From the NCBI RefSeq assembly GCF_009601165.1, contig NZ_WIRE01000001.1:1116001-1180000 (forward strand): a stretch of DNA of 64,000 bases. The letters run 5' to 3'. The first letter of the stretch is position 1; each line of letters opens with the position of its first letter. The notes under the pieces are model-generated. The model made no database searches. It was not told the DNA's origin and saw nothing but the letters and a program-made list of their open reading frames with translations. A program made the position numbers and the translations under genes. The DNA comes from Alcanivorax sediminis. GTDB taxonomy: Bacteria > Pseudomonadota > Gammaproteobacteria > Pseudomonadales > Alcanivoracaceae. Below, one piece after another: positions 1 through 8,331 of this stretch.

Positions 1-150
1 CTGGAATCCGCCCTGCAGGCATACCTGTTTGCCAAGGCTCGCGACCATGGTGTTACCTTGTCGGAGGAGGCGCTGCAGGAGGCGCTGGGGTTTGATATCA
101 ACCTTAACAGTCAGGGACTGATGGTCTGGATTGAGCAACAACACACCTGA
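1..150 (+). CDS. C-terminal end of an unidentified protein (5' end outside window)
   Basis: Frame 1 is open from the first base to a TGA at 148-150 and gives the last 49 residues of a protein. The fragment looks helical and soluble, ending VWIEQQHT, with coding-like composition. I do not recognise the family. Nothing like a hairpin terminator follows before the next gene at 297. Confidence 0.6.
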   Translation: MESALQAYLFAKARDHGVTLSEEALQEALGFDINLNSQGLMVWIEQQHT

Positions 151-296
151 GAGACTGGATGCTGTGTCCCCTTTGGGCTCCGGCCCAAAATGATCGGCGA
201 ATGACGCGACATGACCTCGAGTGGGCCGTGCAGGCAGGGCATATTGCCTGAAGACAGTATTTATTCCGGCCCGCACAACAACAGCGAGGAGGCTCC

Positions 297-1127
297 ATGA
301 CCGCACAAGCCCGCCTGCACAAGGCCATCGATATTACGGTGCGCAAGCTATCCTTGCGGCCCAGCATTCACATTGACCGCCATTTTCACAGCGGCGACCC
401 GTTCCTGAGTGCGTTCTTTGCCGCCATGAGCAGTGTGTTCCCGGACGGCGAGCGTTTCTTCATCGACTCTGTGCGTCATTACCAGAAGCAGCTGAACGAT
501 CCGGAACTGGTGTTACAGGTACGCCGCTTCATCGGCCAGGAGGCCCACCATGGGCAGGAGCATGAAGCGTTCAATCAGTGGCTGACGGACAAGGGCTACC
601 CGGTCGGTGAGACGCTGCGTCGTCTGGCTGAGGGTCTGACCGCGGCACGCCAGCGCCTGTCGGCACGCCAGCAGCTGGCCATGACGCTGGCGCTGGAGCA
701 CTTCACTGCCATCATGGCCAACCAGTTCCTGACCATGCCGGAACTGTCAGAGCAGATGCATCCGGAGATTCGTGAACTGTTCATCTGGCATGCCGTGGAA
801 GAAACCGAGCACAAGGCTGTGGCATTCGATGTCTACCAGACCGTGGATGGAGGTTACTGGAACCGGGTGATGATTATGTTGCAGGTGACCCTGCTGTTCT
901 GGCTTGCCATCACCCGGATCACCTGGCGCAACCTGAAAAGCGAAGGCAACGCTTCGTTCGGGCGCATGATGCGAGGCTACTGGTGGCTGCTGGCCCAACC
1001 GGGACCGCTGCGCAAGCTGTTGCCGGAGTACCTGGATTATTTCCGCCCGGGATTTCACCCCTGGGATCAGGATAACCGCGAACTGATCCGGCCATTGCAG
1101 GACAGCATGGCCAAATATGAGGTATAA
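297..1127 (+). CDS. Metal-dependent hydrolase, PF10118-like
   Basis: The 276-residue protein resembles the bacterial 'metal-dependent hydrolase' family (PF10118), soluble helical proteins of uncharacterised reaction. Seen in the sequence are clustered Glu/His motifs of the kind that could hold a dinuclear metal site: EAHHGQEHEAFN near residues 77-88, EHFTA near 140 and HAVEETEHKAVAFDV near 165-180. A hydrophobic stretch lies near residues 195-210. The ATG has a strong GAGGAGG ribosome-binding site about 6 bases upstream. It stands alone, with a terminator downstream. The family assignment is from recognised motifs; the substrate is unknown. Confidence 0.75.
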   Translation: MTAQARLHKAIDITVRKLSLRPSIHIDRHFHSGDPFLSAFFAAMSSVFPDGERFFIDSVRHYQKQLNDPELVLQVRRFIGQEAHHGQEHEAFNQWLTDKGYPVGETLRRLAEGLTAARQRLSARQQLAMTLALEHFTAIMANQFLTMPELSEQMHPEIRELFIWHAVEETEHKAVAFDVYQTVDGGYWNRVMIMLQVTLLFWLAITRITWRNLKSEGNASFGRMMRGYWWLLAQPGPLRKLLPEYLDYFRPGFHPWDQDNRELIRPLQDSMAKYEV

Positions 1128-1170
1128 CAGGTGCACAGGCCATCGGTGTGCGCTACACATCATTGCTTGT

Positions 1171-1196
1171 AAAGCCCGCTCCGGCGGGCTTTTTTG
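1171..1196 (+). terminator. Rho-independent terminator after the hydrolase gene
   Basis: The stem AAAGCCCGC / GCGGGCTTT with a four-base loop TCCG is followed by a T run. It lies 44 bases after the upstream stop codon. It also shows that the next gene cannot start at the in-frame ATG at 1148, which lies before this hairpin. Confidence 0.85.
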
Positions 1197-1261
1197 TGCG
1201 CCTCTGTGGTCGGCGGGCGTTGCTATACTGTGGTCCCCATTCTTTCCAGAGCAGGTTTTTT

Positions 1262-3061
1262 ATGCGCGGCATGAGCCATGACATTACCCCCAAGCCCATG
1301 GACTGGTCCGTGCTGAAAACCCTGTTTCCCTACCTGCTGGAATTCCGGGCACGTATCGCCCTGGCGGTGGTTTGCCTGGTGCTGGCCAAACTGGCCAGTG
1401 TTGGCCTGCCTTTTATTCTCAAGCACATTGTTGATGATCTGGATGCGGAGGGCGCCAGTCAGCTGATTACCCTGCCATTGGGATTATTGTTGGCCTACGG
1501 GGTCGTGCGCTTTTCCAATGTGCTGTTCGGCGAGTTGCGAGACACCCTGTTTGGCCGCGTTACCGAGCGCGCCATGCGCAGGGTGGGGCTGAAAGTGTTT
1601 CGCCACCTTCACGCGCTGGATCTGGATTTTCATCTCAACCGGCGTACCGGTGGCCTGTCCCGGGATATTGAAAGGGGCACCAATGGCATCAGTTTTCTGC
1701 TCCGTTTCATGGTCTTCAATATTCTTCCCACTCTGCTGGAAATCGGCATGGTGATCGGCCTGTTGCTGTGGAACTACGATGCCTGGTTTGCGGCGATCGT
1801 GACGGTGTCGGTGGCGGCCTATGTGGGCTTTTCCGTGTATGCCACCGAGTGGCGGCTTGCGTTTATTCGTGAGGCCAATCAGGCGGAATCCTCCAGCAGT
1901 ACCCGTGCTATCGACAGCCTGCTCAATTACGAAACGGTGAAGTATTTCATCAACGAAAACTTTGAAGCGGACAACTACGACGAGAACCTGGCGCGCTGGG
2001 AAGACGCACGGCGCAAGAATCGCCTTTCCCTGTTTGCGCTCAATGGTGGCCAGTCGCTCATTATTGCGGCGGCGATGACGGCTGCCATGGTACTGGCTGC
2101 GGTGCAGGTCACTGACAAGGTGATGACGCTGGGTGATTTTGTGCTCATCAATGCGTTCATGATGCAGGTCTTCATGCCGCTGAATTTTCTTGGTTTTGTG
2201 TACCGGGAAATGAAAGGCGCGATGACCAACATCGAAAATATGTTTGCCATCCTGGACATTTCACCGAAGGTGGTGGATCAGGAGAATGCTGCTGCGTTGC
2301 AGGTGCGCGGCGGCGAGATTCATTTTGACAATGTGCACTTTGGTTACGGGGACAGCCGGGAAATTATTCGCGGTGCGAGTTTTACAGTGCCCTCCAGACA
2401 GAAGGTGGCCATCGTCGGCAGCAGTGGGGCTGGAAAGTCGACCCTGTTCAAGTTGCTGTTCCGTTTTTATGACGCGAGTGAGGGCGAGATTCGCATCGAC
2501 GGGCAGTCAATCCGCACAGTGAGCCAGGACTCCTTGCGCAGCCAGATTGGTGTCGTGCCGCAGGATACGGTGCTGTTCAACACCAGCATTTTCGAAAATG
2601 TGCGTTACGGCCGGATCGATGCCACGGATGAAGAAGTGCGCGAGGCCATTCGTTTGGCGTATCTGTCTGATTTCATCGCGTCGCTGCCGAAGGGCGAGGC
2701 CACCATGGTGGGGGAGCGTGGGCTGAAATTGTCCGGCGGCGAAAAGCAGCGAGTATCCATTGCCCGAGCGTTGCTCAAGCAACCTCCGATCATGGTATTC
2801 GATGAAGCTACCTCCTCACTGGACAGCCATTCCGAGAAGATCATTCTCAAGGCGATTCAGGATATTTCCCATCAGCAGACGACCCTGGTGATCGCCCACC
2901 GTCTGTCTACCATCATGGATGCAGACCGCATCATCGTGCTCGACAAGGGGCGGGTGGCAGAGCAGGGCAGTCATGCGGAACTGCTGGCCCTGGGTGGACT
3001 GTACGCTCATCTGTGGGATGTGCAGCAGCATGAAAGCGGCGCAACAAACCCGAAAGATTGA
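1262..3061 (+). CDS. ABC transporter, fused permease and ATPase, Atm1/HMT type
   Basis: This 599-residue half-transporter has an N-terminal six-helix exporter domain (about 25-320) and a C-terminal ATPase. Walker A is GSSGAGKST, the signature is LSGGEKQR and Walker B is IMVFDEATSSLD. The segment around STRAIDSLLNYETVKYF is typical of the Atm1/ABCB7/HMT1 branch, whose members export glutathione-linked or sulfur-containing compounds from mitochondria or heavy-metal conjugates. The start is set at ATG 1262 because a terminator separates it from the in-frame ATG at 1148; ATG 1271 is an alternative. A glutathione transferase follows, which fits a thiol-conjugate role, but that link is inference. 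Confidence 0.9.
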   Translation: MRGMSHDITPKPMDWSVLKTLFPYLLEFRARIALAVVCLVLAKLASVGLPFILKHIVDDLDAEGASQLITLPLGLLLAYGVVRFSNVLFGELRDTLFGRVTERAMRRVGLKVFRHLHALDLDFHLNRRTGGLSRDIERGTNGISFLLRFMVFNILPTLLEIGMVIGLLLWNYDAWFAAIVTVSVAAYVGFSVYATEWRLAFIREANQAESSSSTRAIDSLLNYETVKYFINENFEADNYDENLARWEDARRKNRLSLFALNGGQSLIIAAAMTAAMVLAAVQVTDKVMTLGDFVLINAFMMQVFMPLNFLGFVYREMKGAMTNIENMFAILDISPKVVDQENAAALQVRGGEIHFDNVHFGYGDSREIIRGASFTVPSRQKVAIVGSSGAGKSTLFKLLFRFYDASEGEIRIDGQSIRTVSQDSLRSQIGVVPQDTVLFNTSIFENVRYGRIDATDEEVREAIRLAYLSDFIASLPKGEATMVGERGLKLSGGEKQRVSIARALLKQPPIMVFDEATSSLDSHSEKIILKAIQDISHQQTTLVIAHRLSTIMDADRIIVLDKGRVAEQGSHAELLALGGLYAHLWDVQQHESGATNPKD

Positions 3062-3160
3062 TTGAGTTGAAGAGTCTGATCGTTTTTTTGCCCTTGTTCC
3101 GGCCTCTGCTGCTGGCCATGATTGGCATACCATTCAGTCGTCCTACGACCAGGAGCCAGT

Positions 3161-4030
3161 ATGTCTGACCCTACCTATACCCCGCCGAAAGTCTGGAAAT
3201 GGGACAAGGAAAGCGGCGGCAAGTTTGCCAATATCAACCGCCCGATTGCCGGTGCCACCCATGACAAGGCATTGCAGGTGGGTAAGCACCCGCTCCAGCT
3301 GTATTCCCTTGCCACGCCCAATGGCGTCAAGGTCACGGTGATGCTGGAGGAACTGCTGGAGAAGGGGCACAAGGAGGCGGAGTACGATGCCTGGTTGATC
3401 AATATCCAGAATGGAGACCAGTTCGGCAGCGGTTTTGTTGAGGTGAACCCCAACTCCAAGATTCCGGCGTTGATGGATCACAGCGTTAACCCGCCACGAC
3501 GGGTGTTCGAGTCAGGCAGTATCCTGTTGTATCTGGCGGAGAGATTTGGTGAGTTTCTGCCTTCGGAACCGGGTGCCCGTACCGAAGTGATGAACTGGTT
3601 GTTCTGGCAGATGGGCAGTGCGCCCATGCTTGGGGGTGGCTTTGGTCACTTCTATGCCTACGCGCCGGAAAAATACGAGTACCCGATCAACCGCTACACC
3701 ATGGAAATCAAGCGGCAGCTGGATGTGCTGGATCGGCAGCTGGCGGAAAATGAGTACATTGCCGGAAGCGAATACAGCATTGCCGACATGGCCATCTGGC
3801 CCTGGTACGGGGCGCTGGTGACCAACAAGGTCTATGAAGCAGCAGAATTCATCGAAGCGCATACCTACAAGCATGTACTGCGCTGGAATGACCTGATTGC
3901 CCAGCGTCCGGCAGTGCAGCGTGGTCGCAAGGTGAACCGGGCCTGGGGTGAGCCGTCCAGTCAGCTCTGGGAACGTCACGATGCCAGTGACTTTGACAAC
4001 AAGACGCTCGACAAACTGCAGCAGCCCTGA
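3161..4030 (+). CDS. yghU: Glutathione S-transferase family protein, YghU-like
   Basis: The 289-residue protein matches the YghU/nu-class glutathione transferases, which bind two glutathione molecules and act as disulfide-bond reductases. Features are an extended N-terminal segment (TPPKVWKWDKESGGKFANIN), a thioredoxin-fold domain from about residue 45 with the glutathione-binding turn NPNSKIPAL and ESGSILLYLAERFG, and a helical C-terminal domain with SIADMAIWPW. The start at 3161 has AGGAG at 3151-3155; the upstream in-frame ATG at 3122 lacks support. It follows the ABC exporter on the same strand after 99 bases. Confidence 0.88.
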   Translation: MSDPTYTPPKVWKWDKESGGKFANINRPIAGATHDKALQVGKHPLQLYSLATPNGVKVTVMLEELLEKGHKEAEYDAWLINIQNGDQFGSGFVEVNPNSKIPALMDHSVNPPRRVFESGSILLYLAERFGEFLPSEPGARTEVMNWLFWQMGSAPMLGGGFGHFYAYAPEKYEYPINRYTMEIKRQLDVLDRQLAENEYIAGSEYSIADMAIWPWYGALVTNKVYEAAEFIEAHTYKHVLRWNDLIAQRPAVQRGRKVNRAWGEPSSQLWERHDASDFDNKTLDKLQQP

Positions 4031-4039
4031 CCTGCCCCG

Positions 4040-4459
4040 TTAATGATCATGGTCGCCAAGGCAGCGGCCATGATCACTCAGTGTTTCAATAACCCGGCAT
4101 TCGCCGCTGTGTCCGTGGGCACAATCTTCAATCATTCGATCCAGTTCATTTCGCAGGGCGGTGAGTGAGCGAATGCGTTCCTGAACCGCATCCCGATGAC
4201 GACGGGCAATGCTGTCAGCATGTTGGTGGGATGCGCTCAAATCCAGCAGTTCTCGGATATCGTCCAGGGTGAAACCCAGCGCCCTGCCATGACGAATAAA
4301 TCGCAGTCGGTCGAGATGATGGCGATGGTAGCGTCGTTGCCCGCCTTCACTGCGTGCTGGTTCCGGCATCAGGCCAATCTTCTCGTAGTATCGAATGGTC
4401 TCCACTTTGCAGCCGGTGGCCTTGCTGAGCGAGCCTATGGAAAACAGGTTGTTCATCAT
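4040..4459 (-). CDS. MerR-family metal-responsive regulator
   Basis: The 139-residue regulator begins with a MerR winged helix-turn-helix (FSIGSLSKATGCKVETIRYY, then GLMPEPARSEGGQRRY), followed by a dimerisation helix. The metal-binding tail has Cys113, Cys121 and Cys133 with His115, His117, His130, His137 and His139. The position of the ZntR Cys79 ligand is occupied by SHQH (His78, His80), so the site is ZntR-like but not identical. It is divergent from the DUF3703-CDF operon, and the shared intergenic region holds a classic MerR promoter. MerR proteins activate by untwisting long-spacer promoters. Zinc, cobalt or cadmium is the likely ligand; which one is inference. Confidence 0.88.
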   Translation of the reverse strand: MMNNLFSIGSLSKATGCKVETIRYYEKIGLMPEPARSEGGQRRYHRHHLDRLRFIRHGRALGFTLDDIRELLDLSASHQHADSIARRHRDAVQERIRSLTALRNELDRMIEDCAHGHSGECRVIETLSDHGRCLGDHDH

Positions 4460-4474
4460 TTTGTTCCGCAGGAC

Positions 4475-4505
4475 TTGAACCTGTAGTCACTATAGCTTTT
4501 TTAAT
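4475..4505 (+). promoter_or_regulatory. MerR-type promoter/operator for the CDF efflux operon
   Basis: A -35 TTGAAC (4475-4480) and a -10 TTTAAT (4500-4505) are separated by 19 bp, longer than the usual 17 and diagnostic of MerR-activated promoters. The spacer holds an imperfect dyad, AACCTGTAG / CTATAGCTT, with TCA between the half-sites. It reads toward the DUF3703-CDF genes and lies 15 bases beyond the start of the divergent MerR gene. Confidence 0.8.
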
Positions 4506-4538
4506 GGGGACATGGGACCAGATAATCAGGAGGAGCTC

Positions 4539-4880
4539 ATGCACCCAAGACAGCGGCGGGCGTTTCAGTACACCATGAACCAGGCGCGCAATGCTTATCA
4601 GGCAGAGCAGTGGAGCGAGGCGTTTGCCTTGCTCGAGCAGGCGCATATTCTCGGCCAGCGCAGCACCCGGGCGCACACACTCAGTCACTGGTGGATGTTC
4701 AAGGTGGCCTGGCGTCAGCGGGATTGGCATGAGATTCGTGGCCAGTGGCTGCGTTTGCCAGCGGCACTGTTGATGTCGCGCCTGTGGGTGCCGGAGGGGA
4801 ATACCGGCGGAGCCAATGTGAGCCCACTCAAGCCCATGCCGATTCCGGCGTCACTGAAAATGCATATGGAGACGCGCTGA
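4539..4880 (+). CDS. DUF3703 family protein
   Basis: This 113-residue soluble protein matches the DUF3703 family: helical N-terminus with FALLEQAHILGQRS, HTLSHWWMFKVAWRQRD, and a C-terminus rich in Gly/Pro (VPEGNTGGANVSPLKPMP). Its biochemical role is unknown. Family members are often found beside MerR regulators and cation efflux genes, as here. ATG 4539 is chosen over the in-frame ATG at 4512 because CAGGAGGAG lies immediately upstream and the 4512 codon would fall almost on the expected transcription start. Its stop overlaps the CDF start, so the two are translationally coupled. Confidence 0.85.
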   Translation: MHPRQRRAFQYTMNQARNAYQAEQWSEAFALLEQAHILGQRSTRAHTLSHWWMFKVAWRQRDWHEIRGQWLRLPAALLMSRLWVPEGNTGGANVSPLKPMPIPASLKMHMETR

Positions 4881-5794
4881 TGCATGGACATCCGCATTCC
4901 CACGGACACCACCACCATGCCGAGGAGGAGGGCAGGGCCATTGCGGTTGCCTTCTGGCTGAACTTTATCTTCACCATTATCGAATTTGTCGGCGGACTGA
5001 TGGTGAACTCCGTCGCCATTCTTTCCGATGCAGTGCATGACCTGGGCGATACCCTGGCCATCGGCATGGGCTGGGCGCTGGGCAAGACCAGCCAGCGCAA
5101 GGCGGATAGCAAGTACAGCTATGGCTATCAGCGGCTGTCGGTACTGGCGGCGGTGATCAATGCGCTGGTGTTGATTGTCGGTTCCATATTCATCATCAGC
5201 GAGGCCGTACCGCGCTTGTGGGCACCGGAAATGCCGGACGCCACCGGCATGTTGTGGCTGGCGGTGCTGGGTGTGGTCGTCAATGGCCTGGGGGCATGGC
5301 GTTTGCTGAGGCAGTCGTCCATGAATGCCAGCATGATCCGCTGGCATCTGCTGGAGGATGTGCTCGGCTGGCTGGCTGTGTTGGTGGTTTCGCTGGTACT
5401 GATGGTCTGGGACGTGCCGATTCTGGACCCGATCCTGTCTATTGGCTTTACCCTGTTCATTCTGTTTAACGTTGCCCGCAATCTGTGGGCCTCGCTGAAG
5501 GTGTTTCTGCAAGCGGTGCCTGCGGATGTGGATGTGCAGGCGCTGGTTGCGCAGCTGTGCGAACCGCGACAGGTTGGGGGGGTACACCACGTGCATGTGT
5601 GGAGCCTGGATGGTGAGCACCATGTCTTCAGTGCCCATGTGGAGCTTCAGGGAGCGCCCCCGGTGGAAGAGGTTTTGGCCCTCAAGCAGCATTTCAGACA
5701 ATTGGTAATGGACTATGGCTTTGCCCACTCCACCATCGAGTTTGAATGGCCCGAGGAGTCCTGCCGTCACGGGGAGGAAGGATTGGCGCCATGA
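4880..5794 (+). CDS. Cation diffusion facilitator (CDF) metal efflux transporter
   Basis: The 304-residue inner-membrane protein exchanges divalent metal ions for protons. It starts with a His-rich tail (HGHPHSHGHHHH), then six predicted membrane helices. The metal-site signatures are SDAVHDLGD in helix 2 and HLLEDVLGW in helix 5, and a cytoplasmic C-terminal domain begins near residue 205 (VHHVHVWSLDGEHHVFSAHV). The H-x3-D pattern in helix 5 is typical of Zn/Cd/Co transporters. The start at 4880 overlaps the DUF3703 stop. The upstream MerR regulator and promoter indicate induction by the exported metal. Confidence 0.92.
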   Translation: MHGHPHSHGHHHHAEEEGRAIAVAFWLNFIFTIIEFVGGLMVNSVAILSDAVHDLGDTLAIGMGWALGKTSQRKADSKYSYGYQRLSVLAAVINALVLIVGSIFIISEAVPRLWAPEMPDATGMLWLAVLGVVVNGLGAWRLLRQSSMNASMIRWHLLEDVLGWLAVLVVSLVLMVWDVPILDPILSIGFTLFILFNVARNLWASLKVFLQAVPADVDVQALVAQLCEPRQVGGVHHVHVWSLDGEHHVFSAHVELQGAPPVEEVLALKQHFRQLVMDYGFAHSTIEFEWPEESCRHGEEGLAP

Positions 5795-6237
5795 TGTATC
5801 TGCAGTTTCAGTCGGCGTTGCGTTCACCGGTAGAGCGGGTATGGGAGGGGGTCATGAGTGGCGCCGGAATCAATGATGAGATGCGTCCGCTGATAACCAT
5901 GAGCATGCCTGATCCTGCCTGCCGTCTGGATGCCCTGGCGTTTCAACCCGGTGTGCCGTTGTTTCGAAGCCAGCTGCGGTTGTTCGGGATAGTGCCTGTG
6001 GGCGTGTCGCACCTGACCCTGCTGTCCCTGAGTCCCATGACGGGCTTTATTGAGCGGTCGCCGATGACGGGCATGCGGCAGTGGCGCCATGAAAGACACT
6101 TGGCCCCGGCCCCCGGGGGCTGTACGCTGCTGGACACTCTGGAATTCGAGCCGCGGTGTTTTCCCGGCGTGGCGCGGGCGCTGGTGTCGCTGCTGTTTCG
6201 GCATCGTCATCGTCGTTTGTGCCGTCGTTATGGCTGA
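5791..6237 (+). CDS. SRPBCC-like protein of unknown ligand
   Basis: The 148-residue protein overlaps the CDF stop by four bases, so it belongs to the same transcript. Its pattern (SALRSPVERVWEGVMS at the start, then LFGIVPVGVSHLTLLSLSP, ERSPMTGMRQWRHER and CTLLDTLEFEP) resembles SRPBCC/COG4276-type fold proteins that bind hydrophobic ligands. There is no signal peptide. The C-terminus is very basic (FRHRHRRLCRRYG). The fold call is from pattern resemblance, and no function can be given. Confidence 0.6.
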   Translation: MMYLQFQSALRSPVERVWEGVMSGAGINDEMRPLITMSMPDPACRLDALAFQPGVPLFRSQLRLFGIVPVGVSHLTLLSLSPMTGFIERSPMTGMRQWRHERHLAPAPGGCTLLDTLEFEPRCFPGVARALVSLLFRHRHRRLCRRYG

Positions 6238-6457
6238 TGATATGGAATTTAAACAGGAAGACCTCAAGGCACTGGTGGAGCGCACCATGCCTTTTGGCAA
6301 GTATCAGGGGCGGGTGCTGATTGATCTGCCTGAAGAGTATTTGTTGTGGTTTGCGGACAAGGGCTTTCCGAAAGGGGAGCTGGGGCGCCTGATGGCCCTG
6401 GCCCTGATGCTGAAAATGGATGGCACTGAAAACCTGCTGGACCCGCTCAGGGCGTAA
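6230..6457 (+). CDS. DUF3820 family protein
   Basis: A 75-residue protein with the DUF3820 core: MPFGKYQGRVLIDLPEEYL, then LLWFADKGFPKGELG. DUF3820 members are small cytoplasmic proteins of unknown role, sometimes annotated as quorum-sensing-regulated factors. ATG 6230 overlaps the preceding gene's stop; ATG 6242 is an alternative start and neither has a strong ribosome-binding site, so translation is probably coupled. Confidence 0.75.
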   Translation: MADDMEFKQEDLKALVERTMPFGKYQGRVLIDLPEEYLLWFADKGFPKGELGRLMALALMLKMDGTENLLDPLRA

Positions 6458-6478
6458 AGGACAAATGAGGAGACACCG

Positions 6479-7162
6479 ATGTCACGCTTGCAACCGCTAG
6501 CCGATGGCCTATGGCACGTATCTGTACCCCATACCTTTGTTGGGCTGCATGTGGGCAGTCGTATGACAGTGGTAAAACTGTCTTCCGGTGGTTTGTTGCT
6601 ACACTCGCCCATTCCGGTGGACGACGCGCTGGCTACGGAGCTGGCGTCACTGGGTGACGTGACTCACATCGTTTGCCCAAATCTCTTCCATCATGTTTTT
6701 GCTGGGGAAGTGAAGGCTCGTTATCCCGAGGCGCTGTTGCATGGCCCTGCCAAGCTGGCCAAAAAACGCAAGGATCTCAGCTTCGATGCGGTGTTGACGG
6801 AAACTCCGCATCCAGACTGGGGTAATGACTTCGAGCTGGTCTTCATTGAAGGCTCTTTGCTGAATGAAACCGTTTTCTTTCATCCCGCCAGCAGGACGCT
6901 GATCGCTGCAGACCTGATCGAGAACTTCAACGAATGTGACCATGGTTTTACCCGCTGGTACCTGAAAATCGGTGGCCTGTGGAAGAAGCCCGGCTGGCAC
7001 CCGCTCCTGCGCCTGGTTTACCTGAGTCGTCGCAAGGCACGGGTGAGTGTGACCCGTATTCTCGAATGGCCCATCGAAAATCTCAGCCTGGCCCATGGTG
7101 ATGTGATAGTTGGCAATGCACGCAACCAGATGTATGTGGGGCTGCGCTGGCTGTTGTCGTGA
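6479..7162 (+). CDS. DUF4336 domain-containing protein
   Basis: The 227-residue protein begins LQPLADGLWHVSVPHTFVG and continues with a beta-lactamase-like fold pattern. HIVCPNLFHHVFAGEVKARYP sits where metallo-hydrolases carry the HxHxDH motif, but only an HH pair is present. Later motifs are TLIAADLIENFN and SLAHGDVIVGN. This is the DUF4336 family, a degenerate metallo-beta-lactamase-like family of unknown activity. GAGGAGA lies 6 bases before the ATG. It follows the metal-efflux operon after 21 bases and may be its last gene. Confidence 0.8.
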   Translation: MSRLQPLADGLWHVSVPHTFVGLHVGSRMTVVKLSSGGLLLHSPIPVDDALATELASLGDVTHIVCPNLFHHVFAGEVKARYPEALLHGPAKLAKKRKDLSFDAVLTETPHPDWGNDFELVFIEGSLLNETVFFHPASRTLIAADLIENFNECDHGFTRWYLKIGGLWKKPGWHPLLRLVYLSRRKARVSVTRILEWPIENLSLAHGDVIVGNARNQMYVGLRWLLS

Positions 7163-7395
7163 TGAAAAACAGGATGCGCCTGGTTGAACAGCGAGTCTGC
7201 TTTATTATTCCGGAAAGGGTGAGATCGCTTCAGGCGTAGCATTCGCCCTGGCAAGCTGGGCGAGTGCTGTTATCACGCCTCCTCAGGCGCTACCACCCGG
7301 CAGGCAGGAAACCATTGAAGCGGAGAGCTGGAAGCCCATTGCCTCCTCTCGCTCGTCTGGTCACAATGCTTTCAAGAGTCCAGCCTCGGGTCGCT

Positions 7396-8331
7396 ATGCT
7401 TCCCCTCGTTTATCACCCCGATTACAGTTTTCCCTTCCCCGGCGAACACCGCTTCCCGATGGAGAAGTTCGCGTTGCTGCACGATTATCTGCGCAGTAGT
7501 GGTATTGCCCATCGGGATAACGAGTATCGGCCGGGGCGGGCCCGGCAGAGCCTGCTGTCACAGGTGCATTGCCCGCAGTATGTTGACGCCATCGTGAACG
7601 GCAACCTGGATCAGAAGGCCCTGCGGCGGATGGGGTTGCCCTGGAGCGCTGGCCTGATCCGCCGGACCTGCATTGCTCCCATGGGTACCTTGCTCACCGC
7701 GCAGCTGGCCTTGCAGCACGGGCTGGCGTGCCATTTGGCGGGCGGTACTCATCACGCCCATTATGATTTCGGCTCCGGTTTCTGCCTCTTTAATGATCTG
7801 GCTTTCGCGGCTAAACAGGTGCTGGCCAGCGGCTCGGTGCAGAAAATCCTGATCTTTGATTGCGATGTCCATCAGGGCGATGGCACAGCGGCCATGCTGA
7901 TGGAGGAGCCGCGAGCTTTTACCTGCTCTATTCACTGCGAGAAGAATTTTCCGGTAAGAAAGATGACCAGTGATCTGGATGTAGGGTTGCCGCTGGGGAT
8001 GACGGATCAGGATTATCTGGATACGGTGTTTGAAACACTGGAATCTTTGCTTGAGCAAGTGAAGCCGGATCTGGTGTTCTATGATGCCGGCGTGGATGTC
8101 TATCATCATGACCCTCTTGGCCGTCTGGCCATCTCCTTGCAGGGGATAGCCGATCGGGATCATGGTGTGATTCGGCGTTGTCGGGACAAAGGTATACCGG
8201 TCGCCACGGTCATTGGCGGCGGCTACGATGATGACAGGCGGGCATTGGCTCGCCGTCACGCGCTGGTGATTGAGGAAGCGGCTAGAATAGCGGCCTTTTC
8301 AGAGAATCCATCACGGGAGGAGTCCACATGA
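7396..8331 (+). CDS. Histone-deacetylase-family amidohydrolase (AcuC/HDAC type)
   Basis: This 311-residue zinc hydrolase of the arginase-deacetylase fold removes acetyl or acyl groups from amines or lysines in related enzymes. The active-site features are GGTHHAHYDFGSGFCLFND (tandem His and Tyr), DCDVHQGDGTA (zinc-binding Asp and His) and YDAGVDVYHHDPLG (second zinc Asp). ATG 7396 gives the usual family N-terminus LPLVYHPDYSFPFPGEHRFP. Upstream in-frame starts at 7264 and 7366 would add a basic, non-conserved segment. Its stop overlaps the chelatase start by four bases. The substrate is unknown; bacterial members include acetylpolyamine hydrolases. Confidence 0.87.
   Translation: MLPLVYHPDYSFPFPGEHRFPMEKFALLHDYLRSSGIAHRDNEYRPGRARQSLLSQVHCPQYVDAIVNGNLDQKALRRMGLPWSAGLIRRTCIAPMGTLLTAQLALQHGLACHLAGGTHHAHYDFGSGFCLFNDLAFAAKQVLASGSVQKILIFDCDVHQGDGTAAMLMEEPRAFTCSIHCEKNFPVRKMTSDLDVGLPLGMTDQDYLDTVFETLESLLEQVKPDLVFYDAGVDVYHHDPLGRLAISLQGIADRDHGVIRRCRDKGIPVATVIGGGYDDDRRALARRHALVIEEAARIAAFSENPSREEST

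Noticed and set aside
1148..1261. N-terminal extension of the ABC transporter from ATG 1148
   Set aside because: It would translate through a clear rho-independent terminator at 1171-1196; ATG 1262 fits the family.
4715..5827. 370-residue minus-strand open frame
   Set aside because: It is antisense to the CDF transporter and rich in His/Gln/Arg, as expected for a shadow frame.
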